From Otis tarda (taxonomy: Eukaryota > Chordata > Aves > Otidiformes > Otididae), in contig CM048591.1 in assembly GCA_026413225.1 (NCBI GenBank), positions 76,434,009-76,498,008 on the forward strand: a stretch of 64,000 nt of DNA, in the 5' to 3' direction. The notes below the pieces were generated by a model. It saw only the letters and a list, made by a program, of their open reading frames with translations. It was not told the origin of the DNA and did no database searches. Position 1 is the first letter of the stretch. Every line of letters begins with the position of its first letter. Below, piece by piece: positions 1-12,553 of the stretch. The translations under genes and the position numbers were made by a program.

Positions 1-1255
1 GCAGAAGAACTGCTTTGATGCCTTTCAGTTTCTTAAGTCAGCTCCAGCTCCTTCACTGAACAAAGCCGCGGGGAGGGTTTACAATGACGGGGGAAGGGGC
101 AGGCGGCTACTCTGCTGATTAAAGGGGAGCAAACCCAACACGTTTTGTAAGAAATGGATTGTATTGCTTATGAAATGTCCCAGATTTTGTTCAAGTACAG
201 ACTATTGCAGAAACAAGACAACGAGCTGGGAGGTGCGAGCAGAAGGCTTCCTTTGCCGTTGCAGAGCAGTATGAGAAGCAGCAGAGACCTTGGGGGATGT
301 GTGGCTGGCGTGTCTGGAGATGTGTGTGCACACGCGTGTGTGCACACGTGTGCGTGCACACTTCCACGGGGGAACCCACCCACAGGCTGCAGAGGTCCAG
401 CGCTCTCTGGGACAGCCCCAGAAGATGTGGCCTCACCCCAAAGTCCCAACCTCCACCCTCCTGCTGCCCCCAGGACGGCCAGGTCCTCGTCCTCCCCGCA
501 GCACCCTGCCCCTCCCCAGCCCCCGTCCCCCTCCACGCCCCGCGGAGTCCATCTCTTCTTACAGGGCGGACAAGTCCTCCCCGGTGCGAGGCTTTGCGCT
601 GCGCCGTGAGCAGCTCCGCTGATGACTGAGTGGGCGGACAATCCATCACTTCCAGTGTCCGGCCTGTCCCTGGGGCGGCGCGGGAGAGGAGGAGCACCAG
701 CACGGGACCCTCCCGTGCCGGCGCTTTAGCTGAACGGTGACGGCCCTTAAAGAAAAGGAAAATAAATAAAGGAAGAAACAGACTGAAAAGCCTTTCCCTG
801 CCCTCCTTACCCCGCAAGTGTCCTTCTGAGATAAGATGCCCCCTGAAACTCAGAATCCAGGTTGAGATCAAAAGCAACGTCCAAAATCAGGAGGAAGGGG
901 TGATGTGCGGCTGCAGGCAGGGTGAAGGGGAGCTGTTGCCTCCCCCGCATCCCTGCAGAGCTGGCGGGCTGGACCACCGTCTGCGTCCGCTCATCCCCTG
1001 CTCCGCACAGCACGGTCCTACCAACCCCGCCGGAGCCTCCGCACGCCGTCCCTGGAGAAACAGAGGGAAAACGCGGGACGGCAACACTCGAAACGAAGTC
1101 TAAGGAGGAAGAGGGGGACAAAGCGGTTACAGCCAGGGTCTGTCTGATCCGACATCCTCTGGTGATGGTCAGCAAAGGGGCTTTCAACACCGAAACAGAT
1201 TTTCTCGGTTAGTCAAAAGCCTTAGCTCTAGAACTGACTGGTTTTAGCTGAAACA
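1..1255. other. Noncoding, moderately GC-rich; nothing recognised beyond a purine-pyrimidine tract
   Basis: Several overlapping open frames run here on both strands, but none resembles a known protein. Their Pro/Arg/Ser-rich content is what GC-rich noncoding DNA gives. The alternating tract at 320-361 is listed separately. Confidence 0.6.
320..361. repeat. 42-bp perfect alternating purine-pyrimidine tract (Z-DNA-prone)
   Basis: From 320 to 361 purine and pyrimidine alternate without a break, mixing TG, CA and CG steps (including CGCGTG and ACGTGTGCG). It holds short self-complementary parts such as TGTGTGCACACG. Such tracts favour left-handed DNA and are length-variable. No gene is nearby. 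Confidence 0.85.
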
Positions 1256-1510
1256 AGTTAGAGACGCAACACTACAGATCAGGTGAAAAATAATAATGGT
1301 ATAAATTATTTTTAAATACTAAAGTGCTTCATTAAAAATGGTTTGTTTTAGCAGGAAGAACTGTAGAATACTTTACAGGTAAGGCTTAAATGGATCTATC
1401 TGCCATTTTGAAGTAATTTTTAAAAATTATTTGGAACAGAGCCAATAAAAGCTCTTGAAAAATTTTAAACTGAAACTAAAACGGAAAGGCTAAAATCAGG
1501 CAGAAGTCTT
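1256..1510. other. A/T-rich island with a plus-strand AATAAA
   Basis: The block is distinctly A/T-rich between GC-rich flanks. It includes a plus-strand AATAAA at 1444-1449 followed by AGCTCTTGAAAAATT. It could be the end of a plus-strand transcript or a conserved element. No coding exon is seen upstream within the window, so neither is shown. Confidence 0.35.
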
Positions 1511-2239
1511 TCTCTTTGGTTAGTTTCTCACAGGTGGAGAACTGGTTTTGCAGGCCATCCCATAGCTGCTGGGAAATTCACTTTAAAACGAAGCCAAGGC
1601 CTGTCGTTTCAGAAGGATTTGGGATGCAGCGTTCCCTTGCTTTGCTGGGGAAGCCGATCCAGGCAGAGGGGTTGTTCAAAGTGCCGCGGCAGAGAAGCGA
1701 AAATGGTTGTGCGTGAACGCAGCTGGGCTGAACTTCACGTAGCTCCTTGCTTATTCTGCTTTTGATTTTCGGCAAAAGGAACAGCAGGGGTCACCTAACC
1801 CGGCACCGGGCACTCCCACAGCGGAACCACGAGAGCACTCTCGTTGGTCCGGGAAGGACGGTGACAATTTGGGCCAACAGACAGGGTCACGTCTTGGGCC
1901 AGGAGGCGGGCAACGCGCCTCGGCCGCCTCGCGCGGGGCTCCCTCTGGGTTTGCGGATGAGGAGGGACTTGGAACCCCCCAGACACTCTGGGTTCAAGGC
2001 GTCTGAGGAGGCGGCTGCTCCTTCCCATGCACGTGAACTGGAGGATGGGTGGAGGTTTCGCCACTGGCCCTGGCCACGGCACAGGCAGCGCAGGCAGAGC
2101 ATCGCTCCGTGTCTGCCGGTTCAATACTCGCCAGCCCAGCGCCGCGCGCGTCCCCTAAATTGTATTTTCCTTTGCAAGCTCCCCAGCACAGATCTTTTTC
2201 CTGTGCTGTCGAACCTGGCAAATTTAAGCAAATGCCAAT
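1511..2239. other. Noncoding; nothing recognised
   Basis: Mixed composition with a GC-rich middle (about 1900-2160). No repeat family or exon was recognised. Confidence 0.5.
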
Positions 2240-2870
2240 AATTCCATTTCGTCCCTAAATTTCTTTTGTCATCATCATTGAACTCGGCTTACTAATGATT
2301 TCTTAGAGTTTCAGCTTGAATGGGCATCCATAGATTTTCCTTCCTTTTGGGTTAAACCTGGAGTTATCATCGGGCGTGTTTCTGTCAGCCCTTAACTGTT
2401 CCTTTTGCTCGCCCGCAGCCGAGCCGCTGCGTAAATCTGGGGATGCAGAAGGGATTCAGTGGGGAAGGGAAGCGGCTTTTTATCAGGGCCACATCCTTGC
2501 ATGCATTATGCTGCGGCACTGCAGCACTCCATTAAGTTCTAATTACACCTGGTGACAAATTCCTGGTCCTTTCATCGGCAGACAGAGTGTGACGGAGTCC
2601 ATTAGGGCTCGTAATTTTTGATAGTTGAGTTTGCCAGTTGTCTGCTTATACCGATTTTTTTTCCCCCTACTAAAACCAACTTTTATATAACTGCGAGTCT
2701 GGGTTCATTCACTTTATGTACAGGTCCCCTAAGAGGCAGAGAAGTGAATTATATTCTCCCTCTTGGTCTCGTGCAGTTACTAAATTACATTTTTAGCACC
2801 TGAAATTAACAGCTAACTGGAGGCAGGCAAGGGAGAAAGTAAAGTTAATGAATTGACTAAATATGATAGC
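2240..2870. promoter_or_regulatory. Candidate conserved noncoding element
   Basis: Non-repetitive A/T-rich sequence. It contains a homeodomain-type core next to an E-box (CTAATTACACCTGGTG, near 2538), ATGCATTATG, CATTAAGTTC and several TAAT cores. The style is that of developmental enhancers, and the element is flanked on the right by a CpG-rich block. Conservation is inferred from composition only. Confidence 0.35.
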
Positions 2871-2959
2871 AGAGGAAAGCAGAGAGCGGTGTTTCTTCCA
2901 CCTGTTTTTCCCATTTTTACTGAAGCAAGAAACCGGCAATTACACACCAGTGCCGGGGG

Positions 2960-3735
2960 TCCGTGAGCCAAACAGGCCGAGGCGCCTGCCGCGGGTGCGG
3001 GTGCTCGCATCGCCAAGCAGCCGGCGTTATTTTGGGAAGCAGGACCCCTGGGAGTGGGCCAGCCCTCGCTGTGGCGACGGGAGGTCACGGGCCTCAGACC
3101 AGCAACAGCTCTGCTCAGCCCCGCGCCCTCCCCGGCCCCGCTGGGGACCAGGACGGCAGCGCCGGCCTGGGGAGAGGGGAGTCACGGCGTGGGCACAGGG
3201 CTGCAGGAGCAGCTCGGGCTGGTTTTGCTTTTCCGCTCCATGCGCCCAGCAGATCGGAGTCACCGGCTGCGCTGAGGACGCTCTCTTGGGTTTCGAGCAT
3301 CGTATCGATGCATTTCATTTCAGCCTCCTCGAGGGATGCTCAAGAGTTAGCTCAGCCGACGCAAAGCTGCCCGTTATTTTTCCCTCCTCTCTCCCTCTCT
3401 GTTTTTTCCTTCCATTGTGCACAAGCCTCTGACCCACGCCGGCGCTCTGCAGCTCGCTCCCAGCCAAGTCTCAGCGATGCTCCCACCCCGCTCGGCCTCG
3501 CGCTGCTGGCAGCCCCGTGTCCTGCCGAGGCTTGTGCTGCAAGCACAGCACCCTGCGGCCAGAGCGCGAGCTGTGGGGTTTGCACCTTCCCTGCCGCCCC
3601 GACCTGCGCGTTTCCGTGCTGCAGCCGCTCCTGGTTTGGGGACGGGGCACAGCAGCGAGCTCGCGCTCCCGCAGGCTGCGCGGCGCTGCCCGCTCGCGCG
3701 TCACTCGTCAGAGGGATTTCCCCTCTGCAGTCAGC
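2960..3735. other. CpG-rich block, possible orphan CpG island
   Basis: CG dinucleotides are dense through this stretch (for example around 2980-3030, 3110-3190 and 3430-3710). No first exon or start codon context could be defended. Open frames here are long only because GC-rich DNA has few stops. Confidence 0.45.
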
Positions 3736-6700
3736 CTATTGTGCATAACGAATTTGCCCTTTTTTTTTTTTGAGATATGTGAGACAGAAACCAAACCAAC
3801 ACTTGTTTCACTTCCGAGCACCGAGCTGCTTTGCTGTTTGTTACGTGCAGAGAACTGCGTGACTGATGCTCAGCAGGCGGAATGTAAACCTCCCTGCCTC
3901 AGAGTCGGGAGTTTTCATCCAGTTACTTTTTTTCTGGATGTCTAAAGGTCTCCCCTGCTTCTCACCTGGTTTTGCATCATAAATTGTAACAGCATTTTGA
4001 AAAAGGTAATACCTGGCTGTATTCCTACGTGAATTAACAAATTTAATATTTACGGTTACGGGATTTCCTCCTGGGCTGGCTTTGCGTGCCGAAAGTTTCT
4101 GCACAGTACGCTGGGGTTGCGATAACAAGGACTCAGTGAAGCACCCTGTGAAAGGGAGAGCAACACTATTTGAAGCAAACAGCCCCGAAAAGCCACGGAG
4201 CGTCCTGCTGCAGGTCCTGGCCTGCTTTGCGGAGGAGATTCAGCTGGGTGTCTTGAACGGGGGCTCCCAGCAGCAGCAAGGGGCTGGAGGAGACCCACTC
4301 TTCAAAAGAGGCAATCTTGAGACAACATAGGAAAACATGGAAATTTAAATGGTAAAGTGACGTTTTTATTTGAGGTAGGGGAAATGTTTTCTTGAGCAGC
4401 CCCTTGCCAGCTCCTCTCTGGCTGTGCAGGGGTGGTCAGCATCTTTAGGGCAAACGGGGAGGGTGGCAAGTGGCATGGTGGGGCAAAATCTTATTTAAGG
4501 GAAATGTCAGAGTTCCAAAACTTTTCATCCTCCTGAATCACAGTGAAATAAAGTATTTATAGAGGTGGCACGTGGAGCCATTGGCTCAGGAAAATTGGCG
4601 TTCCACAACTGTGGCATTTCATGGGGGAACTGAAGCCCTTTCAAATATTATTGTTCTGTATTTCTCGATATCACTTCACAACATCTCATGAGTTTTCGTG
4701 GCAAGTACAAAAATAACGGATTTGGACTTCCCCTCAAAAAAAAAGAATCTCAGGCTACTGCTCTGGATTGTTATAAAATGAAGACTCCAAAATTGAAAAT
4801 ATGTTTGTAAGCTCCTCATGCAGAAATGCCTGAATTTCTCAGAACGAACACGTATGCTAAGAGCTCCCTGTTTGGGTGAAATCGGTTTTTCAAATGCGCT
4901 GAAGAATTGGTGACCCAATTCAACTGGCTAGCAGCCAGAGCAGCAAACAAAACCGCGGTACAGCAACAGGCTCTCATTAAAGCTGAGAGTTAATCAAGGT
5001 CCGTGCTCCGGGGTGGAGAACCATCAATTAGCAGCATTGGGAAATCACCCCAAAGCACAGGGGGGCGCGACCGCTCGCATCCACGAGGCGGCTGTGGACA
5101 ACGGATTTTGTTAAAAACATTTCCTTGGGTAAAACTGGGAAAGTTCTGCTGTGGGAGACATCACAAGTCTTGAGAGCAACACAAAGCCTCGCGCAGCGGC
5201 AAAGCAAAGCCTCAGGCACCCGCCAGCCTGGCCAGGCTCTTCCGAAGGAGACGCCTGAAGGAGCAGAAAATTCCCCCCATGTCCCCGTGCCTCCAGCTGG
5301 AAACACGTGCACCACATTTCTTGGGATTTTGGGGGGGCTGTGTGTACATGTTTTTTCCTCTGCAGGAAGAGGGGTGCTGCGGTGGAGCCCGGTCCCACGC
5401 CGCGTGCCGCGGGGCTGACCCCAGGAGCCGTGCCGGTGCCGCCAGCTGACCCCGTGGAGCTCATCCCCGTCCCAGGCGGAGACGTGGCTGTCCCACATGG
5501 GACGGCCCCCACCACCCCTCGCTGCTGCCGCTGCTCCCGCTCCGACTACGATGTGTCCACACTGGTCCCTCACATGCAGCATTAACTTGCTTGCCATGCA
5601 CCTTGGCCCCCAAATTTCCATCTGCCCACCTCCATTTTGTAAAAAAAAAAATCCCTGAGCACGCATGGGCTCCAGTCCTGGGACCGGCTCTGGCCAAGCT
5701 CTCCCGGTCGCCCTACGTGTGCCGGGCAGCTTTGACACACAGGTTTGAACGAAATGGGAACTGACAGTGTCGAGCCGCTGCAAGCGCTCGGCTACAAAGG
5801 ATTCATGCAATTATCTTTTGTCGGAATTCATCTTGTCAGCCCCGCACAGTGCTAATGTCTTTAGAAACTCTGAAGATGAAAAACTGAGAAAAAAACTCCG
5901 CCAGTTAGAGCACTTTCTGATCACGACAGCGTTTTCGGGGGTAGGAGAAATGACAGCCAGGGAAACCGGTGGTCCCACGAACAAGAGCGGGGCTGGGAAA
6001 TCGGGAAATCGGCCGCTCGAGGCACGGGCGATGTAGCTGCTAGAACGAGTCCAGGGCCAAACTCCCTGAAAACCTCTTGAAACTTTGCTGTGAGCAGATT
6101 TCTCTAAAAACTGCCAATCCAGGTGTGCAGGAACATTGTCTGAAACGTGTCCCATAGTTCTGAGGTGAAATGTGCCTTCATACCTTTGCCTAATTTGCTA
6201 GATTAAAGTTTCACAGACAGCTTAATTTGGTATTTCTTGTAAATAGTCATACATTTGGGAAAAAAATTATCTTTCGTATCCATCAATTTTTAGTAAATTA
6301 ATTCCATTTTTCATGCATTTTTTCTTTCAGGATTTCAGCATTATTTATTTCAGCAGTTTTCAATTTTGTTTTTGGCGGTAGGATGCCAAAAGTTTGTTTC
6401 CTATTATATCTCTTGAGCTGTTGTTTAACTCATCCGATCAAAGAAAAAGTGTTTTATTTTTCACTTCTTCAGCAAAACTCTCACTTTTTCACAAAGCAGC
6501 ATTCCCTTTTTCAACAGTCCTGTACTGCTTCCGTCCCAGGCGTTCCCTGCCGTGGCGCAGGCGGACGCCGGTGTCTTGCGCGGGGCGAGTGCGGTCTCCG
6601 CGGCAGAGAGCTGGGCGCTCGGTCTGGTCCGGGATGGCCAGCGGGGCTCGGACGCAGCGCCGGGCTCCGTGGGAAGGAACACACTGACATCTGTTGACTG

Positions 6701-9700
6701 GACACCATTTCTCCAGCCTGCTAACGCAGCTCTTTGCGTAGCTGAGGCGACTAAGGCACGGGAACTGAGACACAAAGGATCGTGGCTCTTATTTGTCCCC
6801 AGGAAGGGCCTGATTAGGGACCGCGCGTATCTCTCTGGTGCTCGGGTTGTGCGCACAAAGCCTATTAAAAGGACGTTAATGAGCCGCTTGTAACTTGGAA
6901 AGAGCTCTTGCTTTTGAATATTTAGGGTTACGTTTTGCTGGCAACAAAATTTACTTCAGAATTGCTCAATTAGATTAAAATCTTACTGTGCAAAGCTTTA
7001 AAAACCACTTTCACGTACCTTCTGTTCCAAAACATTAGCAGAATCTGAGATTTTGTTGATACCCCAACCCTCGCACCATCCCGCAGCCCGTGACGGAAGA
7101 AAACACTACATTTACCTCCCGCCAAGGCAGAAGCAGTTTCCAAAACCAAGAGCTGTAAAATGTCCCGTAATCCAGCTTTTTCAGAAGCAGGGGAGCTGAA
7201 GTGAAGTGCTGAGCTGGGAGGCAGCCTCCAGCCCTTGGCGCTTTTCTGGAAAGGTTCCTCTCCCAGTGCTGCTGAGGGACAAACCCACTGGGCACAGAGG
7301 AACGCTCAGCCTGGCCTGAGAGAGAGCCTTGGGGGAAAGCCAGCGTCTTCTGGCCCGTGAGCATCAGAGCGGATAGCTACAGAAAAAATCCCGGTGTCCC
7401 TCACGCCGTTTGGTCTGAGCTTCTGCGGGCTCAGGGTCCCACTCCAAGTCTCCAAAGTCAATGAGGATGGGCCTGGGACCCACAGTGGCCACAGTTTTTT
7501 GCTGGTAGGAAAAACACATGACCTCTCGGAGAGGGGGCTGGAAAACCAGCATTGACTTGAGGTTTGAGGAAGTGACATTTCCAATCCCAAAAGGAAAAGA
7601 CATTTGGAGAAAAGCTGGAGCGAGAGGAACTGGGAAAAGGGGCTGAGATGTACTGCTGTGTTCTTGGGAAGTCTGATCTCACAGGTCTTCCTCAAGTGAC
7701 ATCCTTCCCGACGTAAGGGACTGCGTACCTGCAGATGCAGAGCCAACCCTTGATCTGAAGAAAATGGAAGTTCTTTGATCTGGCCCTTGTTTCCAGGGAA
7801 TTTCTTGGAGGCTGACATCCCATCATTTTGTCTGCAGGTAGTAATGAGTGCGGGATGGAAAGATAGGAGAACGTTTGTTGGAAAATGGAGATTTAAAAAA
7901 AGCAGCAATGACACGACCTTGTTGTAATTACTATGGAACAGCTCAGTTTCCATCAGGAAGACCTTCACAAAACGCTTTCACCTGTCCACACTGCTTAAAC
8001 CCAGAGCTTCATTCGAAAAGAAGGACTGAGAAATGCGTACTAGTCTCTGCCGGCTCCTGCAAGACCTGACACGTCCGCAGCCCTCGGGGAGTTAGTGAGT
8101 TCATCACGGCACCCAGCTGCCATCAAAATACCACTGTTTAAGGAACTTTTCAGAAGGCAAAGGTTGATATTGTAAAGGAAAGGGAAGACAGAAATTCATC
8201 TCACTTAGCATGACCTCCCTCGGGGTAGGCTTGAATTACACCCCAGGTGGGCGACGGGAATCTGTCATGTCTCTCGCTCCATTAGTTGGTACACTTAGCA
8301 AAGGCTGGGTAATAGCCAGACATACTCTTCTCGTCACGGACAAGACACGGCCGCGCGCTCACTCCGGCGATTTCTGCGATGTCCCCTGCTCTGGGGCGAC
8401 CAGCGTCATCCAGTCCAGCCCGCGCTGGCAGCGCAGCCCGGGCCGGCGGACACAGCCGGGATGTAGCCCGCAGCTCCGGCAGCGCTGCTCGGGCTGCCAG
8501 GTCACCTGTCCCTTACGGCAGCACGAAACACAGGGAGCTTCTTCCGGAGCGTGCTCTGCCGTCGCCTCCGAGGGCAGCGCTGGGGCGGCCGTAGCGGCCA
8601 GAAGTGGGAGCGGACAGATCTGAGCAGGGCACTCGGGCAGCAGTTGCAGAGTCACTGAAGACATTGCTTCCTTGCTCCTGCAAGAAAAGGGTTAGAAACG
8701 CATTGCGTAAGGGCATCGGCAATACCGATACCGCTTTCTGTGCTTTGCTTAAATTTGGGTGTCCTAGAACAACAAGGAAATAGGAACACTTTACTTTTCA
8801 CTTAGAGGTGGAGGGAGAAACTCTTTCCCCTGCCAGCAAAGAATATTTCAAATTGCAAATCAAGATTGCATTCAGGAGAATGCAGTACATTTATTTTCTT
8901 CTGCAAAGCTCTGTGTACGGGGTGCAGCGCCCCGGTGATGGAGCAGAGACGTGAAACGGGCAGAGGCAGCTGCTGCCAGGCGTTTGGTTTACAGAATGAG
9001 GGAGAAAAGCAGCAACGTCCCCGTTGGGGCACTTCAGAGACTTTGGAAGAGGGCAGGCACCGACAGCAGGGCCCAGGGAGCCTGCTCACAGCCTCACCTT
9101 TCGATAACCACCTTGACACGCATCCCACCCCCGCACCACAGAGCAACCCCCTTTGGCACCGATGGACATCGGCATCCGTCCGGCAAGGCCTGCCCAGCGC
9201 GCACCCCCCGGGGCACAGCCAGCTCTGGCCAGAGGCCGTAAAGATTCTTCACCGAGAAGCAAAGACGACTTTTTTTAAACTTTGTCGCTTCAGCCGAATG
9301 GTTGTAGCGTTTAAACCGAATGAACTCCACAGAGCGGGGTGGACCTGCTCTTGTAAGAACGACCTGCTCGCCGTGTGTGGGAATGGCAGCATCTGACACT
9401 AAATCAGCAAAAAATGAAAGCAAGGATGAAGAAGATAAGTAAAGCCAAATAATTCAAGGAGAGCAATTTAAACTCATATTGGCAATAATAATGTGCACTG
9501 GTCCACATCTGAACTTCAGCTATGTCTAAATTACCCAGAGATAATCAAAAAGAAAGAGGACCTGCTACACTTTCTGTGAGGAACAAGGCTCTGCAATTAG
9601 TAAGCCGAGGTCTGCGGCTGATCAATAGTGACCCTCCCTGGCAGCTCTGGGTGTTTTTGCAAGGGAAAGGTTGTTTCTGCTGTTCCAGCTGTATGGACTT

Positions 9701-9857
9701 CTCCTCGAGGAGAATGGCTTTGCCCTGTCAGCGCTGGCCAGTTCTGGTGTGGGCTTGCCCCTAAGAGGATTTTTTTGAAAGTTCCCATCCTACGGCAGGA
9801 CACAGGTTTCGGGGCTCACGCCTCCTGTCAGCTGTTTCTCAGGAAGACCCCAGGGTG
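3736..9857. other. Noncoding; no gene or repeat recognised
   Basis: Composition switches between A/T-rich stretches (about 4330-5030, 6150-6500, 6890-7030) and GC-rich ones (5370-5560, 6540-6680, 8340-8640). No open frame resembles a known protein and no CR1 signature was seen. Confidence 0.5.
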
Positions 9858-11060
9858 GCAGAGTGTCTGAGGTTGGCAGGGACCTCCGGAGGTCACCTTG
9901 TCCAACCCTCTTGGCTCAACGCGGGGTCGCCAGGAGCAGGTTGCTCAGGACCGTGTCCAGTCAGGTTTTGAGTATCTCCAGGGATGGAGGCTCCACAGCC
10001 CTCTGAGCAACCTGTTCCAATGTTTGATCACTCTCACAGTAAACAGTTTTTTCTGAAGTTTAAATGGAATTTCTTGTCTTTCAACTTCTGCCCATTGCCT
10101 CTCGTCTGTTCGCTGGAGACCACTGAGAAAAGCCTGTCTCTCTTTACTCCTCCCCATCAGGTATTCATACACACCAACAGGATCCCATCCGTGCCTCCGC
10201 TTCCCCAGGCTGGACGGTCCCAGGTCTCTCAGCTTCTCCTCATACAACTACAGGCTCCAGTTCCTTTATGATTTCGTGGCCCTGCTCTGGGCTTCCTCTG
10301 GTAAGTCCATGTCCTCTGTACTGGGGAGCCCAGTGCTGGACTGGGCGCTCCAGATGTGTCTCACCAGTGCTGAGCAGAGGGCAGGGTCACCTCCTTTGAC
10401 CCGCTGGCAACACGCCTCCTAATGCAGCCCAGGGTGCCATCAGCCTTTTCTGCCACGAGGGCACGCTGCTTGCTCACATTCAACTTCTGCCCATCAGGAC
10501 ACCCAGCTCTTGGTCTGCAAAGCTGGGCCCTCAGTCTGTCCGGGGGTTGTTCCTCTCCATGTGGTGGGCCACACATTTCCTTTTGTTGAATACCGTGAGA
10601 TACACCTTTGCCCAATTCTCCAGCCTGTCCAGGTCCCTCTAAACGGCAGCACATCCATCTGCTTTGTCACCCACCCCTCCCCATTTTGCATCACCTATGA
10701 ACTTGCTGAGAACGGACTCTGCTCCACCACCCCAGCCGTTAACAAAGGTGTGCGACGACACCGGCCCTGGCATCAGCCAGGGGTGCACCGCTGTCACCGG
10801 CCACCAGCTGGAGGCCCTGTCACTCATCACAGCCCCCTAGGCCTGGTCCTTCAGTCAGCTCTCAGTCCACCTCACTGTCCATTTACCCGCGCTGTACTTC
10901 ACCGGTCTGCCTGTCAGCATTTTATGGGAGACAAACACCCGTTTCCCTCCCCTCTCCACTGAGCCAGCTGTCTCATCACAGAAGCTATGAGGCTAGTCAG
11001 GCATGAGTTTCCCTTTGTAAATCTGATTACTCCCAGTCGTCTTGGTCATCTTCATGTGTT
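9858..11060 (-). mobile_element. CR1 LINE, ORF2 end and 3' UTR (decayed)
   Basis: On the minus strand this reads from a CR1 ORF2 C-terminal relic near 11050 through the long CR1 3' region. That includes the stretch calling a reduced set of residues around GCIRRRVASGS and a conserved block giving WNRLLRGLWSLH, and it ends with GGAGGTCCCTGCCAACCTCA near 9870. Stops and frame breaks are scattered throughout. It lies in line with the CR1 piece at 11255-12030 and is probably the same insertion, minus about 2.5 kb of ORF2. Confidence 0.85.
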
Positions 11061-11083
11061 TGGAAACAGCTTCCTGGGCTACT

Positions 11084-11250
11084 ACCGATGCCCCATCCCT
11101 GGAAACATTCCAGGCCAGGTTGGCCGGGGCTCTGAGCAACCTGATCTGGTTGGAGTTGTCCCTGCTCCTGCCAGGGGGGTGGCACTGGGTGGGCTTTAAC
11201 GGTCCCTTCCCACCCAAACCGTTCCATGATTCTACGATTCTACACCCTGC
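11084..11250 (+). mobile_element. CR1 3' end, plus strand, nested
   Basis: This has the typical young-looking CR1 3' end: GATGCCCCATCCCTGGAAAC, GGCTCTGAGCAACCTGATCT, a CAGGGGGG run and a tail of two ATTCTA(C/T)-type 8-base units. It lies in the opposite orientation between two minus-strand CR1 parts, so it probably inserted into them. Confidence 0.9.
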
Positions 11251-11254
11251 CCTG

Positions 11255-12030
11255 GTTTTCCCACCCACCTCGAGACACAGCCCTGCTGCTCTCACATCGC
11301 CCCTCCTTGCTCCTCCAGGTTGTCCTTCCTAAAGTGTCCCTGTCCCCCCAGTGCAGCGTGCCAGTCGTGCGAGCTCTCCCGCCACCTCTCTGCAGCCCCA
11401 GTGATGTCTAACTCTGCAACGGCACGCAGACCCCTCATTGCTCTGGCTCGTGCCCCGTGCATCTCTGTACGGGCGTTTCGGAGAGGGACCCTCCCAAGCT
11501 GATTTCCCATAAAGGGTACGAGAGCTTTCCCTGTACCTCTGTCTGGCAGGGCCTTCCTTCTTTATCTGGATACCCTTGGGACAGATGTCCTTTAGCCCTG
11601 TTTTGTTGATCACAAGCTGCCTCCTGCTCACTTTACCCCATGCCCTTTCCTTGCCGTCCTGGTCCACCGCTTCCTCACCTGGTTTTGGCTGTCCTCTCAG
11701 CACCCCGCAGATCCTGTTTTAAAGCTCCCTGTACCAGGCTGGCCAGCCTGTTGGCAAAGATCCTTCTGCAACACTTATGTGGATCCCATCTCTTCCACGC
11801 AAGCTTCAGTCCTCTAAAAGGGCCCCGTGGCTGTGAAAACCAAACCCCTCTGGCCAACACCGGAGGCATAACCGATTGTAGACCTGCAAGATCTACCTAC
11901 TCCTCCAGCCCTTGCCCCTCACTAACAGGATGAAGGCGAGAACCACCCGGCACCCCACTGACCATCAGCCCGGAGCCGTGCCGTCACCCTTGACACTGTC
12001 CAGGGCACCCTGGCTGTACTTCGGTGCCAG
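11255..12030 (-). pseudogene. CR1 ORF1 esterase end and ORF2 endonuclease start (broken)
   Basis: On the minus strand, 12030-11690 resembles the C-terminal part of the CR1 ORF1 protein, the SGNH/GDSL-like esterase domain. A degraded GTND-type segment lies near 12020. Further on it gives WFSQPRGPF and RRIFANRLASLVQGALKQ, close to the family's HDHGTLF and FANRLASLVRRAL. At about 11490-11300 follows a relic of the ORF2 endonuclease start, giving SSHDWHAALGGQGHFRKD as in the family's SSHDWN...LFRKD. In-frame stops and shifts make it non-functional. Identification is by eye from knowledge of CR1. Confidence 0.75.
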
Positions 12031-12553
12031 TTGCACGTCCGGGCTGGAGCAGGTGGATGGAGGACAAGCGTTGAGCTGCCCACAAAGGCGAGCTGGGGTG
12101 GGACAGTGCCCAAGGGGCTGAGGAGCACTCGCGCAGAGCCGCGTGTCCGGGGGAGTTTGTAGCAGCCTGCTCCGCAGCACCAGACCTCCTGCACCCCGCT
12201 GTGGTGAGGGTCTGCTCCTCCAGAGGGCTGTTTTTGCAATCCAAACAATTTCTAAGGTTCCTAAAACTTTTTATTCTATTTAGAATGAGTAAAGGACTGT
12301 CTGAAAGTTCCAGGAGCCCGGATAGGAGCTGTCAACCAGAAAATGCAGTTGTTCCAGCGTCAAAATATATTACAGAGCTGATCCATTACAAAAAATCTTA
12401 TAAAAAGCAAGAGAGGGTTGAACTGAATCAATTGGATTTATGTAATTCAAAGGAGGTACAAATGATTTGTTTTCACTTCCTCAGTTTCACTCACATTGTT
12501 CAGGTTTTCGTCTTCTGTTAAGTCATATATCACATTGCACTGCAACGTTCTGA

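Noticed and set aside
1747-2241. 164-residue plus-strand open frame
   Set aside because: Composition follows the local GC content, overlaps long frames on the other strand and resembles no protein.
9945-10247. 100-residue minus-strand frame
   Set aside because: It is an artefact of the CR1 3' region, which often contains such short frames.
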